A DNA stretch of 56,362 nucleotides from RGIG8244 sp045592785 (GTDB taxonomy: Bacteria > Verrucomicrobiota > Lentisphaeria > Victivallales > UBA1829). The position numbers were made by a program, and so were the translations under genes. How positions within the stretch are numbered: the stretch's first letter is position 1; every line of letters starts with the position of its first letter. The notes below the pieces were generated by a model. That model was not told the origin of the DNA. It did not search any database and was given only the letters and a program-made list of their open reading frames with translations. Location of the stretch: assembly GCA_045592785.1 (NCBI GenBank), contig JAZNVL010000021.1, positions 1 to 56,362 on the forward strand, written 5' to 3'. Shown here piece by piece: positions 26,786 to 34,571 of this stretch.

Positions 26786-29380
26786 ATGGATATGCAGAAA
26801 CTCACCGAAAAATCCCGCGCCGCCATGATGCAGGCCCAGCAGTTCGCACTGGAATACGGCAATCAGGAGATCAAAGCCGTACACCTTCTCCGTGCCCTCA
26901 TGACACAGGAGGACGGGTTGATCCCTTCGCTTCTCAAACGGATGAATGTGAATCATGAATTCCTGCTGGATAAAGTGGATGCTCTTCTCGGGAAACTCCC
27001 GAAAGTCTCCGGCAACGCCTCCGATCCGTATACCGGACGGGATTTCAGCGGGGTCCTTATTGCCGCAAAGCAGAAAGCCGAAGAAATGAAAGATGAATAC
27101 ATCAGCACGGAACATCTCTTTCTTGCCATCTATGAGACGGCAAAAGACTGTGCCGCTGTGCTGAATGAGTGCGGTGTCACCAAAGAAGGGATCCTGAAAG
27201 CATTGATGGAAGTCCGGGGCAATCAGCGGGTCACCAACGAAAATCCGGAAGCCTCGTTCGAAGCATTGGAAAAATACGGACGTGACCTCACGGAAGCCGC
27301 ACGGAATGATAAACTGGATCCCGTCATCAGCAGAGATGATGAGATCCGCCGTGCCATTCAGATCCTTGCCCGGCGTACCAAGAACAACCCGGTTCTCATC
27401 GGGGAGCCGGGTGTGGGGAAGACCGCCATCGTGGAAGGATTGGCAGTGCGCATGGTCCGTGGCGATGTGCCGGAATCCCTGCAGAACCGGAAACTCATTG
27501 CGTTGGATATGGGTGCCCTGATCGCAGGTGCGAAATACCGCGGGGAATTCGAAGAACGTCTGAAAGCCGTGCTGAAAGAAGTCTCGTCTTCCGACGGCAA
27601 TATCATTCTCTTTATCGACGAACTGCATACGGTCGTCGGGGCAGGGGCATCGGAAGGCTCCATGGATGCCGGGAATCTTCTGAAACCCATGCTTGCCCGG
27701 GGTGAACTCCATTGCATCGGTGCGACCACGCTGGATGAGTACCGGAAATATATCGAAAAAGATCCGGCACTGGAACGCCGTTTCCAGAGTGTTGTTGTGG
27801 CGGAACCCGGGGTGGAAGACACCATCAGTATTCTGCGCGGTTTGAAGGAACGGTATGAACTTCATCACGGCGTAAAGATCCGGGATGGCGCGCTCGTTGC
27901 CGCAGCCACGCTTTCCGATAAATACATTTCTGACCGGTTCCTGCCGGATAAAGCCATTGACCTGATCGATGAAGCCGCGGCGAAACTCCGTACGGAAATC
28001 GATTCCTGTCCTTCCGAAATCGATGAACTGGAACGTCGTTCCATGCGTTTGGAAATCGAACGGTCCGCATTGAAAAAGGAGTCCGACAAAGAATCCAAAG
28101 AACGTCTTGCGGTACTGGAAAAGGAATTGGCGGAATTGAAAGAATCCTCCGCCTCCATGCGTGCGGCGTGGGATGCGGAAAAGAATGCCATTCTTCAACT
28201 GCGTGAACTCCGGGAAAGTCTGGATACCGCGAAACTTGCTCTGGATAAAGCGGAACTTGCCGTTGATCTGGAACGGGCGGGCGAACTCAAATACAGCGTG
28301 ATCCCGGGTATTCAGAATCAGATCGCACAGGCAGAGAAAGCACTCAACGATGCCAACGGTACCCGGCTCCTCAAGGAAGATGTCTCCGAAGAAGATGTGG
28401 CGGAAATCGTCAGCCGCTGGACCCGGATCCCCGTCAGCCGTCTGGTGCAGAGTGAACGGCAGAAGCTGCTTCAGCTCTCCGATGAACTCCACAAACGGGT
28501 CATCGGACAGGATGATTCCGTTTCTGCGGTGGCGGATGCAGTCCTGCGGTCCCGGGCGGGCTTGAAAGACCCGCGCCGTCCCTGTGCCTCCTTCCTCTTC
28601 CTGGGGCCCACCGGGGTGGGCAAAACGGAACTCGCCCGTGCGCTGGCGGAAGAACTCTTCGACGACGAACGCGCCATGATCCGGATCGACATGTCCGAAT
28701 ACATGGAAAAGTATTCCGTCTCCCGTCTGATCGGGGCGGCACCCGGTTATGTGGGATTCGAAGACGGCGGACAGCTGACGGAAGCGGTACGTCGCCGTCC
28801 GTACTCCGTACTGCTTTTTGATGAGATCGAGAAAGCGCATCCGGATGTTTTCAATCTGTTTTTGCAAATCCTGGATGACGGTGTGCTGACCGATTCCCAC
28901 GGCAGGACCGTGAACTTCAAGAACACGATCATCATCATGACCAGCAACATCGGCAGTTCACTCCTGCTGACAGCGGCGGAGGAATCCGACGGACACTGCG
29001 ATACGGAATCGCTCCGCCCGGAACTGATGAAACTGCTCCACAGTCATTTCCGGCCCGAGTTCCTCAACCGGATCGACGGGATCCAGCTGTTCCACCCGTT
29101 GACGAAGAATGACCTGATCGGGATCCTCTCTGTTCAGCTGCGTCAGTTCGAAACCCGGCTGAACGAACAGGATATCCGTTTGACGATCACAGACGAAGCA
29201 CGCGCGTATCTGGCGGATAAGGGTTATGATCCCGGATTCGGGGCGCGTCCGCTGAAACGGGTGATCGTGAACGAACTGGAAAATCCGGTATCGCGTATGA
29301 TCATTTCCGGCGAACTGCGGGAGGATATGACCCTTGCGATCGGGTTCGACGGCGCACAGATCACCCTGAAAGGGGTATAA
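26786..29380 (+). CDS. clpB: ClpB protein disaggregase, 864 aa
   Basis: Hexameric AAA+ disaggregase that works with DnaK. Complete: Clp N-domain (about 1-145), first ATPase with Walker A GEPGVGKT at 206-213, coiled-coil middle domain (about 400-525, Lys/Glu-rich), second ATPase with Walker A GPTGVGKT at 607-614, and the C-terminal small domain. Length is typical. Start 26786 has GAAGGAGA before it; earlier in-frame codons lie in the promoter. A bidirectional terminator follows. The probable sigma-54 promoter would be an unusual control for this gene. Confidence 0.96.
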   Translation: MDMQKLTEKSRAAMMQAQQFALEYGNQEIKAVHLLRALMTQEDGLIPSLLKRMNVNHEFLLDKVDALLGKLPKVSGNASDPYTGRDFSGVLIAAKQKAEEMKDEYISTEHLFLAIYETAKDCAAVLNECGVTKEGILKALMEVRGNQRVTNENPEASFEALEKYGRDLTEAARNDKLDPVISRDDEIRRAIQILARRTKNNPVLIGEPGVGKTAIVEGLAVRMVRGDVPESLQNRKLIALDMGALIAGAKYRGEFEERLKAVLKEVSSSDGNIILFIDELHTVVGAGASEGSMDAGNLLKPMLARGELHCIGATTLDEYRKYIEKDPALERRFQSVVVAEPGVEDTISILRGLKERYELHHGVKIRDGALVAAATLSDKYISDRFLPDKAIDLIDEAAAKLRTEIDSCPSEIDELERRSMRLEIERSALKKESDKESKERLAVLEKELAELKESSASMRAAWDAEKNAILQLRELRESLDTAKLALDKAELAVDLERAGELKYSVIPGIQNQIAQAEKALNDANGTRLLKEDVSEEDVAEIVSRWTRIPVSRLVQSERQKLLQLSDELHKRVIGQDDSVSAVADAVLRSRAGLKDPRRPCASFLFLGPTGVGKTELARALAEELFDDERAMIRIDMSEYMEKYSVSRLIGAAPGYVGFEDGGQLTEAVRRRPYSVLLFDEIEKAHPDVFNLFLQILDDGVLTDSHGRTVNFKNTIIIMTSNIGSSLLLTAAEESDGHCDTESLRPELMKLLHSHFRPEFLNRIDGIQLFHPLTKNDLIGILSVQLRQFETRLNEQDIRLTITDEARAYLADKGYDPGFGARPLKRVIVNELENPVSRMIISGELREDMTLAIGFDGAQITLKGV

Positions 29381-29383
29381 AAA

Positions 29384-29422
29384 ACGGGTTGCCGTTTTCC
29401 TTGCGGCAGCCCGTATCTTTTT
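29384..29422. terminator. bidirectional terminator after clpB
   Basis: ACGGGTTGCCG (29384-29394) pairs with CGGCAGCCCGT (29404-29414), with one G-T pair, a 9-base loop and T-rich flanks on both strands. It serves clpB and the convergent small gene at 29435. Confidence 0.85.
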
Positions 29423-29434
29423 GCTTAACAGGGA

Positions 29435-29593
29435 TTATTTTTTCACCTGCACATACGTCTTCAATGCTTCTTCGGCGATACGGGCGAGTTCCGCGGCACG
29501 TTCCGGATGGAGACGTTTCTTGATCTGGGGAATGTCCTTCGCGGAAACAGCGAGCGAGAGACAGAGGACGGTCAGTGTGAGAAGTGTTTTCAT
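29435..29593 (-). CDS. small secreted protein, 52 aa
   Basis: Signal peptide MKTLLTLTVLCLSLAVSA followed by a short basic, helical segment (DIPQIKKRLHPERAAELARIAEEAL) of about 34 residues. The start is 4 bases after the stop of the sugar isomerase gene, so it is probably the last gene of that transcript. No family recognised. A longer start at 29623 would overlap the isomerase and spoil the signal peptide. Confidence 0.6.
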   Translation of the reverse strand: MKTLLTLTVLCLSLAVSAKDIPQIKKRLHPERAAELARIAEEALKTYVQVKK

Positions 29594-29597
29594 TGGG

Positions 29598-30482
29598 TCA
29601 AGTATATTTCTTTTCCAGATCACGGAGCCGTGTGCAGATATCGCCCACGCTGGTCATGAACGCTTCACTCTGCAAACATTGCAGTCTGGGCGCATTATTC
29701 AGCATGGGGATCACATAGGACCAGTCCACATTGCCCAGTCCGGGGGGAAGATGTTCGTCCCTGATCCCGTTGTTGTCGTGAATATGACAGTTGACGATAT
29801 GAGGGAGCATATCTTTCAGCAGATCGGGTTGCCACACTACGGGACCGGTATTCCCCACGGTCCGCCAGGCTTTCACCGCCGCGTTTTCATCGGTGCCCCG
29901 GTCTTTCAGTGTCAGATTGGCATGTCCCACGTCATAACAGAATCCCAGGGCATCGGTGGGGAATGCTTCCTTGACTTTCAGCAGACATTCCCCGGTATTG
30001 CAGGTGAACCAGATATTTTCGATACAGATCGTCATACCCAACCGTTCGGCATGGGGCAGAAGACGGTCCAGAGAGTCTTTCATGTAATCCACATGCTTGC
30101 TGACGGGGACCTCTATTCCGCCGGGATAATGATTGTTGCCCGCGTGAATGGTGATGGTCTTCACCCCGAATTCGGCGGCAAATTCCATGCAGAGAACGTT
30201 GTATGCGATCATACGGGAACGGATTTCTTCGAAGGGACAGTTCAAGTCGTTGGGCGGTCCGAAGGGTGCATGAGAGTCAACGAACGTCAACCCGGCAGCA
30301 TCCATTTCCTCCCGAAGCATTTTTACCTGACTGAAATCACGCATACAGAGCATGATCAGACCATCGGAAAAGACCAGATGTTTTTCCCCTCTGGCGGCAA
30401 ATTCGTTCATCAGAATGGACCGCACCTTGGGATCCCAGTGTGTGGTGGAACTGATGTAATAAGTAAGCGGAGCTTTGAACAT
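29598..30482 (-). CDS. sugar phosphate isomerase/epimerase, copy B, 294 aa
   Basis: TIM-barrel protein of the xylose-isomerase-like superfamily. Metal-site motifs: TITIHAGNNHY, ICIENIW, FCYDVGHAN, NCHIHDNNG and the late C-terminal EAFMTSV. Same length as the neighbouring gene at 30564 and clearly its paralog (many shared blocks, for example LLKVKEAFPTDALGFCYD). It has its own promoter (30546-30518). The substrate is unknown. Compared with copy A, several positions near the active-site motifs differ (IWF versus IWT, DVGHAN versus DSGHAN), which could alter specificity. Confidence 0.87.
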   Translation of the reverse strand: MFKAPLTYYISSTTHWDPKVRSILMNEFAARGEKHLVFSDGLIMLCMRDFSQVKMLREEMDAAGLTFVDSHAPFGPPNDLNCPFEEIRSRMIAYNVLCMEFAAEFGVKTITIHAGNNHYPGGIEVPVSKHVDYMKDSLDRLLPHAERLGMTICIENIWFTCNTGECLLKVKEAFPTDALGFCYDVGHANLTLKDRGTDENAAVKAWRTVGNTGPVVWQPDLLKDMLPHIVNCHIHDNNGIRDEHLPPGLGNVDWSYVIPMLNNAPRLQCLQSEAFMTSVGDICTRLRDLEKKYT

Positions 30483-30517
30483 ATCTGATATCCTTTGTTA
30501 AGTTTATTGTTTAGTAA

Positions 30518-30546
30518 AATATACAGCCTGGTTGCCCTGAATGCAA
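30518..30546 (-). promoter_or_regulatory. promoter for sugar isomerase copy B
   Basis: Minus strand: TTGCAT (30546-30541), 17 bases, TATATT (30523-30518), 35 bases before the start. It separates the two isomerase copies transcriptionally. Confidence 0.65.
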
Positions 30547-30563
30547 ATGGATCCGGTAAAAAA

Positions 30564-31448
30564 TCAGGTATATTTTTCTTCCAGTCCGCGGAACCGTTTA
30601 CAGAGATCGCTGACGGAAATGATTTCAGATTCGCTCTGGATGTTCCGGAGCCGCGGGGCTGAATTCAGCAGCGGGATCACATGAGACCAGTCGATATTGC
30701 CCATGCCGGGGGGAAGATGTGTGTCCCGGATCCCGTGGTTGTCATGGAGATGACAGTTCACGATATGGGGCAGCATTTTTTCCAGCAGATCGGGCTGCCA
30801 TACCACATCGGTATTGCCATAGGTGTATTTCCAGGTTATGACCGCATCGTTCTCTTCGGTCCCGCGGTCTTTCAGTGTGATATTGGCGTGTCCGGAATCG
30901 TAACAGAATCCCAGTGCATCGGTGGGGAACGCCTCTTTGACTTTCAGAAGGGCATCCGCCGTGTTGCAGCCGGTCCAGATGTTCTCAATGCCGATGGTCA
31001 AACCAAGCCGTTCGGCGTGAGGAAGCAGGACATCCAAAGCACTTTTTATTTTGTCGATATGGGTCGCAATGGGGATATTCTTCGTATCATCATAATGATT
31101 GTTCCCGACATGGAAGGTGATGGTCTTCACGTCGAAATCCGCGGCGATCTCCAGGGTGAGCAATTGATACTGGATCATACGGGGACGCAATTCCTCATAC
31201 GGTGAGTTCAGGTCGTAATACGGTCCGAATGGGGCATGGGAATCCAGAAATGTCAAACCGTTTTCTTCCATTTCCTTTTTCAGCTGTTTCACAAAATTGA
31301 AGTCCTGGATGCATTGACGGATCAATCCGTCGGAGAGGACAATGTGTTTCTCTCCCTGCGCGGCAAATTCGTTCATGACGATATTGCGTGCCCTGTCATT
31401 GGAGGTCACGAGGGACGAGATAATGTAGGTAACCGGTACTTTGAACAT
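30564..31448 (-). CDS. sugar phosphate isomerase/epimerase, copy A, 294 aa
   Basis: TIM-barrel isomerase-like protein with TITFHVGNNHY, IGIENIW, FCYDSGHAN, NCHLHDNHG and NIQSE at the places of the superfamily's metal and substrate residues. Tandem paralog of the gene at 29598, same length and no visible gaps. AGGAG lies before the start. Its promoter is at 31511-31483. The substrate is not known. Confidence 0.87.
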   Translation of the reverse strand: MFKVPVTYIISSLVTSNDRARNIVMNEFAAQGEKHIVLSDGLIRQCIQDFNFVKQLKKEMEENGLTFLDSHAPFGPYYDLNSPYEELRPRMIQYQLLTLEIAADFDVKTITFHVGNNHYDDTKNIPIATHIDKIKSALDVLLPHAERLGLTIGIENIWTGCNTADALLKVKEAFPTDALGFCYDSGHANITLKDRGTEENDAVITWKYTYGNTDVVWQPDLLEKMLPHIVNCHLHDNHGIRDTHLPPGMGNIDWSHVIPLLNSAPRLRNIQSESEIISVSDLCKRFRGLEEKYT

Positions 31449-31482
31449 GAGAACTCCTGTTTTGTGTTAGCGTTATCCCGCT

Positions 31483-31511
31483 ACTATACCATGTGATACA
31501 TATTATTTCAA
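31483..31511 (-). promoter_or_regulatory. promoter for sugar isomerase copy A
   Basis: Minus strand: TTGAAA (31511-31506), 17 bases, TATAGT (31488-31483), 34 bases before the start. Confidence 0.6.
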
Positions 31512-31620
31512 GTAGAAAAAATCAAAAAATTTTCTTTTTTTTGCTTGATTTTTTGAAAAATGGATGTTAAGTACCCATTGAGGACGATCCATGGTGGATC
31601 GGTAAAAAAAGGAGGTGTTG

Positions 31621-32022
31621 ATGAAAGAAACAAAATTGATGAAGTGTAAGAAGTGCGGTCTGCTCGTGGAAGTATTGGAGAAGTGTGACTGTGAGACAAC
31701 ATGTGCGCCCCTTTGCTGCGGGGAACCAATGTCACCGGTCAAAGCAAACACGACAGACGGCGCGAAAGAGAAACATGTACCGTATCCCGCAGCCCGGGAT
31801 TCCGGTGTATGGGTGAGAGTCGGCTCTGTGCTGCATCCTGCCACGCAGGAACATCACATTGTCTGGATCGATGTCATATCAGCAGACGGGATGACCCGGA
31901 TGCGCAAGTACATCGTACCGGGCGAATCGCCGGATGCGTACTTCCCCATGCCGCTGGAAAAAGGCATGGAGATACGGGAATATTGTAATTTACATGGATT
32001 GTGGTCGTACACGATCCAGTAA
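31621..32022 (+). CDS. dfx: desulfoferrodoxin (superoxide reductase), 133 aa
   Basis: Reduces superoxide to peroxide without making oxygen. The SOR domain has all iron ligands: His52 (EKHVP), His72 (LHPA), His78 (QEHHI), and Cys122/His125 in CNLHGLW. The N-terminal desulforedoxin-like part has Cys9-x2-Cys12 and Cys32-Cys33, the 2Fe-type Fe(Cys)4 site. The gap between them is a few residues longer than usual and holds extra Cys22, Cys24 and Cys28. Start 31621 follows GGAGG by 5 bases. First gene of the SOR/flavodiiron/rubredoxin operon. Confidence 0.93.
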   Translation: MKETKLMKCKKCGLLVEVLEKCDCETTCAPLCCGEPMSPVKANTTDGAKEKHVPYPAARDSGVWVRVGSVLHPATQEHHIVWIDVISADGMTRMRKYIVPGESPDAYFPMPLEKGMEIREYCNLHGLWSYTIQ

Positions 32023-32037
32023 GAGAAAGGAAAAACA

Positions 32038-33237
32038 ATGAAAGCAGTCAAAATTTCAGAAAACGTCTGGTGGGTCGGTGCCGTTGACTGGGCACTCAAA
32101 GAATTTCACGGCTATACCACACGCCGGGGTACCACCTACAACGCATTCCTCATCATGGCGGAAAAGATCACGCTGATCGACACCGTGAAAGCTCCGTACA
32201 AGGAAGAGATGTACGCACGGATCGCATCCGTGGTCGATCCCGCAAAGATCGATTACATCGTTTCCAATCATGCGGAAATGGACCACTCCGGTTCCCTGCC
32301 TGATGTCATCCGGGAACTCCAGCCCGGGAAGGTCTTCGCATCCACCGCCGGTGTGGAAGCTCTTGACCGTCATTTCGGTCTGCGTGCCAAATTGACACCG
32401 GTGAAGAACGGGGAAACGCTTTCCCTCGGGAATATGACGTTGAAGTTTCTGGAAACGAAAATGCTTCATTGGCCGGACAGCATGTTCACCTGGCTGGCGG
32501 AAGATCATGTGCTGTTCTCCCAGGATGCCTTCGGTATGCACCTGGCGACCAATGCCATCTTTGCCGATCAGAATGATCTCAATGTGATGGAAGGTGAAAT
32601 GAAACGCTACTTCGCAAATATCTTGCTTCCTTATGCAAAGAAGGTGGAAAAACTGCTGGAAGCGTTCCCCTCATTCCAACTGGATCCCGCCGTCATCGCC
32701 CCCGATCACGGTCCGCTCTGGCGCGGCGAACTTCTGGCATATCCCGTGGAAAAATATACCGTCTGGTCTGCACAGAAACCGGTCAACCGCGCACTGGTCG
32801 TCTATGACACCATGTGGCACAGCACCGAAAAAATGGCGTTCGCCATCGCAGACGGGATCCGTCATGCCGGTGTGGAAGTCAACGTGATGTCCATGGGAGG
32901 ACACACCCGCAGTGATGTTGCCGCCGAGATCCTGGATGTGGGCGCGCTGGTGGTCGGTTCTCCCACGCTGAACAACAGTATCTATCCCTCCATCGCCGAT
33001 GTGCTGACTTATCTTGCCGGACTCCGCCCTGCCAATCTGGTGGCGGGTGCTTTCGGTTCTTTCGGTTGGAGCGGGGAATCGGTGGCGCAGGTGAATGCGT
33101 ATCTCCAGAAAATGAATCTGGATATCATCAATGACGGCTTGAAGGTCAAGTACGTTCCGACGGATGCTGACATGGAGGCCTGCTTTGATTACGGTAAACA
33201 AATCGGAGAAAAACTTCTCCAGACAATCAATAACTAA
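32038..33237 (+). CDS. flavodiiron protein (A-type flavoprotein), 399 aa
   Basis: Reduces oxygen to water (and possibly NO). The N-terminal metallo-beta-lactamase-like domain carries the diiron ligands His78-x-Glu80-x-Asp82-His83 (SNHAEMDHSG), HWPDSMFTW with the next His, an Asp in FSQDAFG and a last His in PDHGPLW. The C-terminal flavodoxin domain binds FMN (VVYDTMWHSTEKMA, then VGSPTLNNS). Start follows AGAAAGG, 15 bases after the superoxide reductase. Its electron donor is probably the rubredoxin encoded next. Confidence 0.95.
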   Translation: MKAVKISENVWWVGAVDWALKEFHGYTTRRGTTYNAFLIMAEKITLIDTVKAPYKEEMYARIASVVDPAKIDYIVSNHAEMDHSGSLPDVIRELQPGKVFASTAGVEALDRHFGLRAKLTPVKNGETLSLGNMTLKFLETKMLHWPDSMFTWLAEDHVLFSQDAFGMHLATNAIFADQNDLNVMEGEMKRYFANILLPYAKKVEKLLEAFPSFQLDPAVIAPDHGPLWRGELLAYPVEKYTVWSAQKPVNRALVVYDTMWHSTEKMAFAIADGIRHAGVEVNVMSMGGHTRSDVAAEILDVGALVVGSPTLNNSIYPSIADVLTYLAGLRPANLVAGAFGSFGWSGESVAQVNAYLQKMNLDIINDGLKVKYVPTDADMEACFDYGKQIGEKLLQTINN

Positions 33238-33254
33238 CAGAAGGAGTCACAACA

Positions 33255-33416
33255 ATGGACAAGTACACATGCAATGTTTGCGGCTACACCTATGATCCCG
33301 AAGTAGGCGATCCCGATAACGGAATCGCTCCCGGCACCGCGTTCGAAGATCTGCCCGATACCTGGGTATGTCCCGATTGCGGCGTTTCCAAGGAAGAATT
33401 CTCCAAGGAAGCCTGA
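33255..33416 (+). CDS. rubredoxin, 53 aa
   Basis: Small one-iron electron carrier. Cys-x2-Cys motifs at Cys6/Cys9 (TCNVCGYTYDPEVGD) and Cys39/Cys42 (WVCPDCGVSK) hold the iron; family residues around them are intact and the length is typical. AGAAGGAG precedes the start. It is the last gene of the SOR/flavodiiron operon and ends just ahead of a strong terminator, so it presumably delivers electrons to both enzymes. Confidence 0.95.
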   Translation: MDKYTCNVCGYTYDPEVGDPDNGIAPGTAFEDLPDTWVCPDCGVSKEEFSKEA

Positions 33417-33430
33417 GGCGTAAAACGCAC

Positions 33431-33475
33431 AAAAAAAACTGCGGCAGAACGAACAGTTTCCGCCGCAGTTTTTCT
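33431..33475. terminator. bidirectional terminator after rubredoxin
   Basis: AAACTGCGGC (33436-33445) pairs with GCCGCAGTTT (33462-33471), with an A-run before and a T-run after, so it works for the SOR operon and for the convergent gene at 33494. Confidence 0.88.
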
Positions 33476-33493
33476 TTGTCTTTTTTTCTGGAC

Positions 33494-33796
33494 TTATTCT
33501 TCGAAGTCCAGACACAGCCGCGTTTGTGTGAACGGGCGGACTTTTGTATTCGCCACATCCACATGGGCAGGGTGTACCGAATAGTTCTTCAACGCTTCCG
33601 CGCTTTCAAAGGTGGAGTCCAGCATCACATCCGCGTTGGATGAGCCCAGCCCGAGATGATTGACCTGAATGGCGGTCATCCCAGGAATAACGCCCAGCAA
33701 TCCTTCCAGCCCGGCTTTGATCCCGGCTTTCACGTTTTCCTTTTCTTCGGCAGAGAGTTCTTCTTTGAGTTTCCACAGGATAATATGTTTGACCAT
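33494..33796 (-). CDS. Dabb-family (stress-responsive A/B barrel) protein, 100 aa
   Basis: Dimeric alpha/beta-barrel domain protein: MVKHIILWKLKEELSAEE, LLGVIPGMTAIQVNH and the late HPAHVDVANTKVRPF are the Dabb signature blocks. Length fits. Function in bacteria is usually unknown. GGAATC and a minus-strand promoter at 33859-33832 precede it, divergent from the transglycosylase gene. Confidence 0.9.
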   Translation of the reverse strand: MVKHIILWKLKEELSAEEKENVKAGIKAGLEGLLGVIPGMTAIQVNHLGLGSSNADVMLDSTFESAEALKNYSVHPAHVDVANTKVRPFTQTRLCLDFEE

Positions 33797-33831
33797 GTTC
33801 CCGATTCCTTTCGTTTGATTTTATCTGCCTT

Positions 33832-33859
33832 AATGTAGCATGATTCTCCGGAAAATCAA
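33832..33859 (-). promoter_or_regulatory. promoter for Dabb gene
   Basis: Minus strand: TTGATT (33859-33854), 16 bases ending TGC, TACATT (33837-33832), 35 bases before the start. Confidence 0.6.
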
Positions 33860-33890
33860 GTTCCGGTTTTTGCCCGGAATTCCAAAAAAT

Positions 33891-33918
33891 TTGCATTTTC
33901 CGGAAACAGTGCTATATT
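33891..33918 (+). promoter_or_regulatory. promoter for lytic transglycosylase gene
   Basis: TTGCAT (33891-33896), 16 bases ending TGC, TATATT (33913-33918), about 37 bases before the start at 33956. Divergent from the promoter at 33832. Confidence 0.65.
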
Positions 33919-33955
33919 AATATAGAACAACAGTTTAATGAAGGAGAGCCTGACA

Positions 33956-34549
33956 ATGACTCTGAACTTGAAAGAACGGTTTGCTTTTACGGTCGCACGG
34001 AGATTCCTGATCCCGTGCCTTTTCCTGTTACCTTTATTCCTTTCTGCGGGAGATTGGCAGAAACGGACAAAAGCTCACGATGCTGCGGTGGAACGCATTT
34101 CCGCAAAATTCGGCTTGAAGAACACTTTCATCCAGGCCATGATCTGGCGGGAAAGCCGTTTCAAAGCAGGTGCCACCGGATCCGTCGGGGAGATCGGACT
34201 CATGCAGCTGCGCATGGCAACGGTCCGCGACTGGGCAAAGGCACATCATCGTAAAGTCCCATCCAGAGGAAGTGTTTACGATACGGAATTGAATCTCACC
34301 ATCGGGGTCTGGCGTATTGATCAGGCATTGAAAAACTGGGAAGGACACCCCTGGCAGGTCCAGTTGGCATTATGGGAATACAACGGGGGGCGTTCCGCGT
34401 TGCTGCGCACCCTTGCGCATTACGACGGGGATGTGGAACGGATATTGAATACGACCCGTGCCGGACGGTATGCCCGGGAAGTCACGGCTTTATTTGAAGC
34501 GTTGAACAAGGACGGCGATCTGCGTAATTATGTCGCCCAATCCTATTGA
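33956..34549 (+). CDS. lytic transglycosylase (SLT domain), 197 aa
   Basis: Cleaves peptidoglycan glycan strands. After a short positively charged N-terminus and a signal/anchor helix (about 17-30) lies one SLT/lysozyme-like domain: catalytic Glu in MIWRESRF, then GEIGLMQL and LWEYNGG. Start 33956 is selected for AAGGAG 9 bases upstream; an ATG at 33938 lies before that site. It is a diverged paralog of the gene at 37357, sharing the uncommon DWAKAH-x-RK segment. Confidence 0.88.
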   Translation: MTLNLKERFAFTVARRFLIPCLFLLPLFLSAGDWQKRTKAHDAAVERISAKFGLKNTFIQAMIWRESRFKAGATGSVGEIGLMQLRMATVRDWAKAHHRKVPSRGSVYDTELNLTIGVWRIDQALKNWEGHPWQVQLALWEYNGGRSALLRTLAHYDGDVERILNTTRAGRYAREVTALFEALNKDGDLRNYVAQSY

Positions 34550-34571
34550 ATAATTACAGAAAGGCGAATAC

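Noticed and set aside
26540..28900. Long open frame antisense to clpB (786 codons)
   Set aside because: No ribosome site or family motifs; it is a by-product of codon bias in clpB. The same holds for long antisense frames over the antiporter (8407-10482) and aspS (38308-39930).
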